DNA from: Prostheceraeus crozeri
Lineage: Eukaryota > Platyhelminthes > Polycladida > Euryleptidae
NCBI GenBank assembly: GCA_907163375.1
Contig: CAJQUW010016946.1
Coordinates: 620,001 to 684,000 of the forward strand
Reading direction: 5' to 3'
Length of the DNA: 64,000 nucleotides
Shown here: piece by piece, positions 60,042 through 64,000 of the stretch
Position numbering within the stretch: the stretch's first letter is position 1
Layout of the letters: each line of letters begins with the position of its first letter
Program-made: the position numbers and the translations under genes
Notes under the pieces: model-generated
The model's database searches: none
What the model was told of the DNA's origin: nothing
The model's input: only the letters and a program-made list of their open reading frames with translations

Positions 60042-63000
60042 AATAATAATAATAATAATAATAAAGGCTTTATTTTAGCTCGATACACATTAGGCGCGGA
60101 GCCTGTTTTCGATATGGTCGAGCAAATACACTACAAAGAATACGTATAAAAGGAAAAAACAATAAACATTATGAAGTCATTCCGAAGGACAGCTGACAAT
60201 AAAAGTCATAGCACTTTCTTTTAAAATTGGTCAACGTATCGCATTGTCGCACATCAATTGGGAGTTCGTTGTATGACTTAGGCCCGACAACACTAAACGA
60301 TGACATCCCCAAAACTGATCGACTGAATGGTATGTTCAAAGTGAACGAGTCGTAGGATGAACGAAGTGAACGATTGCACTGTTTATAGCCTACCAGCTCG
60401 CTAAGATATGAAGGGCCAATGTTATTTAGCGCTTTGAACACTTGTATGCAGGTTTTGTATTTGGCACGATATCTTATAGGAAGCCACTGTAGCCGTTCAA
60501 ATAGCTCAATTTTTGGTACATTATCGATTGCCGGAACATTCAAGATATGACGCATCAATTTTCCCATCAGTCTATCGAGGCGATTTGAATTTGATTCACT
60601 TCCATGTCCCCATACAGGAATGCAGAAATCTAAGTGCGGAATAATAAACGATGAAGCAAATTGAAGTCTCGCAAAATGAGGCAAATATGCCTTGATCTTC
60701 TGTAGCAAAAAGAGCTTGGGCTTCACCTTCTTGCTAATATAGTCCACGTGCCGATTCCATGATAGGCTTTTTTCTAGAATAACCCCGAGGGTCTTGTGGT
60801 AATCGACAAATGTTACATCGCTGTTGTCAATTTTTAGCTGTAGCCGCTCCTCTACGAATCTCCGACGCTGGTTAGTAGTAAGTAACATCCCCTGTGTCTT
60901 GGAGGGATTTATAGAGATTTCATTCCACTTGCACCAATCGCTCACGAGCTTAAGGTCTAAGTTTAGGAGGGTCTCCAACTCTTTGACATTCTTCGAAGCT
61001 AAGTGTAGCGTCGTGTCGTCTGCGTAGATGTCTATAGAGGAATGTTTGACCACAAGGTGCAAATCGTTGATAAATACAAGAAACAGTAGGGGTCCCAAAA
61101 TAGATCCCTGAGGAACGCCTTTCAGAATGAATTGTTTCTCGGAGGAAGCAGCTCGTATCTGCACCCGCTGACTTCTTTGACACAAGTAGCTTTCAAAAAA
61201 TGCAAGAGATCTTTGGGAGAAGTTATACATTTCCATTTTTTCAAATAATATGTTATGAGGGACGGTTTCAAAGCCTTTTTAAATTCCAAAAAGATACAAC
61301 CCACTATGTTCTTGTTTGAGATATCTTGAGACCAGGAGTTGTACATACGAAGTAGAGCTGTCTCGCATGAGTGAAACTGTCTGAAACCAGATTGATTTGT
61401 GAACAATAGGCCATGCTTATTTAAAAATGCCATCAAACTGTTGTGGATATGCCTTTCAAGAACTTTAGATAAGACTGATAAAATACTTATCGGGCGGTAA
61501 TTTCCTGGATCGGACTTTTCTCCAGACTTGAAAAGAGGAAGTACTCGTACTTTGGCTTGCTTCCATGACGACGGGAAGATTGAGCTGTCAATACATTTGT
61601 TTAGAATTTTAGCCAAGGAGACATAGATACAATCAGCACCAAATTTCAGAAATTTGCTGCTTATGCCATCTGGACCAGTGGCTTTGTTGGGTTTCAACTT
61701 CCTCAACTCTTTCAGAACGAAAGATTCGGTCAGATGAGGTATAGAAAATTCCTCGTTTATTTCTTTATTTCGGACCAAGTTCTCGATCAAGTGCTTGTAC
61801 TGTGACTGTCCGTTGCTGCATGGCAAAGATGTTGAAATTGATACTTGATTAATGAATTGCTCACTAAATGCTTTGGCAATGGCACAGTCATCTGTATGGA
61901 GTACACCATTAACCAATAGTTTTGTCGGTAATCGAGATTTTTCCTTTGGACAGAGTTCGCGAAAATATTGCCAAAACTTTGAAGTTGAGGAGGACCCACT
62001 AGGTCTAGTAAGTAGAGAAGAATAATAGTTCTTCTTGGCCTCCCGGATCAAGTACTGCACCTTATTACGTAGACGTCGATAAGTTTGTATATTAGACGAT
62101 TTGTCTGTTTGGTCTCTCTCACGAATAGCATAATTGATCTCGGTTGTCCACCACTCCGGCAATTTTAGATTCTTCACTCTCTTTTTTGTGAGTGGAGCAT
62201 GTTTTTCAACACAAGAGTTGAACAGGTCACACCAAGTTCCAATATTGTCGTCAATGTCATCAAATACCTCTATGATGGACCAAGGCTGAAGAGCAAGATC
62301 ATCTAGAAAGGCTTTGATATTGAAATGTTTCATTCTACGGTAACATATAATGCCTCCATTACGCATACGGGGAGCATTTAGACGACAAGATGCGAATACT
62401 GGGAAATGATCACTCAATTTAGACTTGATCACACCAGATTCAATAATGTTATTGGGGTCGGAAACGTAGACATGGTCCAATAAGGAGAGTGGGTAGGTGC
62501 ATTAATTAACTGATACACATCATTTTCGAGCTCAAGAATTTCACGAAGCTCCACTGATTGACAATTTCTCTTACTAATATCAACATTGAAATCTCCAATA
62601 ATAATAAATTTGAGTCTTTCATTTTGAACTTTTCTGATTGAAACAGATAGTTCGCTTGACCAGACGCCGATCTGACGATCATCATCAGGTGGTCGATATA
62701 AAACCATCACTATACATGAATAGGAAGTATCGGGATATAACTCAACACATAACATTTCGATAGATGGGATTTCCAAGTCATGTCGACGTCGACCAATATC
62801 ACTTTTTACAAAGGCTGCGACACCACCGCCAGATAACTTAGAACTGTTTCCATGATTTCTGTCATTTCGGAAAACATCATAGCCCGGAATCTGTATATCA
62901 GAATCATTTATGGAACTGTGGAGCCAGGATTCCGAAATGCCGAAAAAATGAATCAGATTGCTATTTGATAAAATAATGTTCTTCAACTCATCCAACTTGC

Positions 63001-63565
63001 TTGTGAGTGAGCAGACATTCAAATGAACCACATTGAGTCCCTTTTTTGGAATCACGGAGAAAGGATTATCAGATTGTAGCGACATAATCAAAATGGTGTA
63101 GACGAAAAAGAATAACATCACCTAGAATTAAGTTTAAATAAGCCCGTATGCATGCGACGGGAATCGAACACTCAAAATTTATGTCGAGGTGGTCGCAATC
63201 TGTCACTGTAGCCAGAAGACTATCACGACTTGCAGAAGGGCTGTATATCCAGAAGCTAGACAATCAGGGACCTTGCACGAGAAGGTCAGAGTGAAGGCCG
63301 GTATGGCGTGGTGATCAGTTCACGATCTGCGCAAGCGCACACTGTCACTAACTTCAAATTTGAATATCTTCGGAACCAGGAACCCGACGACAAGACGGTG
63401 AGCACAGGAAGACGCAGATGGAGACGGGCGACAAGATGATATAAAGTTCCACTCTGAATGACACCTTGAAGCGACGTAATGAGGAAAAAACGGCACTACA
63501 TAGACGGAATGCACACAACCTTTCACGTTGGACGTCAACATTATTGCAAGCAGAACCAAATTTAT
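60042..63565 (-). mobile_element. Near full-length Daphne/L2-like LINE inserted in Copia
   Basis: On the minus strand the element ends in ataaagcctttattattatt, an AATAAA-type signal followed by a (TTA)n tail (60042-60063), typical of L2/CR1/Daphne-style LINEs. The 5' part (63565-63121) is untranslated and ORF-poor. No clear target duplication was found. The 5' boundary is where Copia integrase similarity stops. Confidence 0.8.
60169..63121 (-). pseudogene. LINE ORF2: APE endonuclease and reverse transcriptase, two frameshifts
   Basis: Endonuclease (63121 to about 62487): GLNVVHLNVCSLTSKLDEL, FGISESWLHSSINDSD, VMVLYRPPDDD and KFIIIGDFNVDIS. A first frameshift at about 62487 leads to LLDHVYVSD and SKLSDHFPVFAS. 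Reverse transcriptase (to about 61270): LKPNKATGPDGISSKFLK, GNYRPISILSVLSKVLERH and NQSGFRQFHSCETALLRM. A second, one-base shift near 61270 leads to VPQGSILGPLLFLVFIND and an intact IDIYADDTTLH catalytic box, then the C-terminal region ending QLSFGMTS at 60169. The domain order and motifs fit Daphne/L2-like LINEs. A separate ORF1 was not seen. Confidence 0.85.
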
Positions 63566-64000
63566 ATATACCTCGTACATTGGAGATTCGGACGTTTTGA
63601 AGTAAATAGTTCAAAAGCTGTTCGTCCTGTACGACGCTGATAACATCTGTTCCTGATGAAGGCTGCGTATCGTACGGCATACATCCAATAGTAGTTTGGT
63701 AATCTTGCTTCGTGTAACATACATCGGGACATATCCATTAAAGTTCGCCAGTTCCTTTCTGCCTTACCATTTTGGCTAGGTGTGTATGGTGCCGTTGTCG
63801 TATGTTTTATTCCTCGATTCAAAAGAATTTGTTGAAAATCAGAACCTGTGTATTCTCCACCGTTGTCAGTATGGATTTGCAATACTTTTCCATATGGAGC
63901 GATGTCTGCAAAAAATTGTAAGAAGGCTTTCGGTGCTGCATCTTTTGATTTAAGAAAGTATACATGGCACATACTTGAGTAAGAGTCAATAAAACTGATG
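63562..64000 (-). pseudogene. Copia integrase core (runs off window)
   Basis: Minus frame 63972-63562: FLQFFADIAPYGKVLQIHTD (the IHTDNGGEY D-motif), NRGIKHTTTAPYTPSQNGKA then ERNWRTLMDM (the D35E glutamate block), then FELFTSKRPNLQ. This is the Ty1/Copia rve integrase core. The frame is interrupted downstream by the LINE insertion and continues upstream past position 64000. Confidence 0.9.

Larger units (their letters stand above)
58310..64000 (-). mobile_element. Ty1/Copia retrotransposon split by a LINE; runs off the window end
   Basis: Minus-strand Copia order is preserved: integrase (63972-63562), post-integrase linker (60035-59755), reverse transcriptase (59635 to about 59330), RNase H (about 59145-58610), then the putative LTR. 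A LINE occupies about 60042-63565, between integrase and linker. Gag, protease and the 5' LTR are beyond position 64000. Confidence 0.85.

Overview
The window looks like non-coding DNA of a metazoan nuclear genome: AT-rich, almost no long uninterrupted ORFs, spliced signals (gtaagt donors, pyrimidine-tract cag acceptors) and a very dense, layered load of transposable elements (TEs). Only one recognisable host-gene exon is visible: a PTEN-like coding exon on the + strand (CDS 6052-6215), with an acceptor upstream and a phase-2 donor at exactly the codon where human PTEN exon 2 ends. I found no later PTEN exon by eye, so much of what follows may be one or more TE-filled introns. The element mix (Daphne/L2-like LINE, Crypton, Penelope-like endonuclease, piggyBac, P/THAP, hAT, a DD41D Tc1/mariner relative, Copia) and the repeated word TAGGCCTA suggest a marine invertebrate, perhaps an echinoderm or other non-vertebrate deuterostome. 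That species guess is inference.

Layout. 0-6.2 kb: possible unknown exon (263-394), SINE-like repeats, an RTE-like LINE relic (2.4-3.8 kb), PTEN exon. 7-14.6 kb: a 197-bp MITE with TAA target duplication, LINE 3'-end relics, a head-to-head pair of Penelope-type GIY-YIG endonuclease fragments, and a piggyBac-like relic. 14.85-16.65 kb: Tc1/mariner-type element with ~146-bp inverted repeats. 19-25.7 kb: foldback repeat, retroelement relic, Crypton, a complete piggyBac (22826-24912), palindrome and minisatellite. 28.1-32.0 kb: an element with ~0.73-0.76 kb inverted arms around a spliced Cys-rich gene; this is the least explained structure here. 32.6-41.1 kb: retroelement relics and a GC-rich, 5'-truncated LINE with a 13-bp target duplication. 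43.5-46.3 kb: hAT with an 8-bp duplication. 47.3-51.2 kb: P-type element with ~200-bp inverted repeats and a THAP transposase. 53.7-55.2 kb: hAT-like non-autonomous element. 58.3 kb to the window end: a Copia provirus (minus strand) split by a ~3.5-kb Daphne/L2-like LINE.

Few of these genes cooperate with one another; each transposase or polyprotein would act on its own ends. Nearly all autonomous copies carry only one to three disabling changes (hAT three stops, Crypton one stop plus one homopolymer slip, piggyBac one stop, P one frameshift, mariner two, LINE two). They look recently silenced rather than ancient, or partly affected by sequencing error. The gene in the long-armed element is the one TE gene here whose visible reading frame is unbroken.
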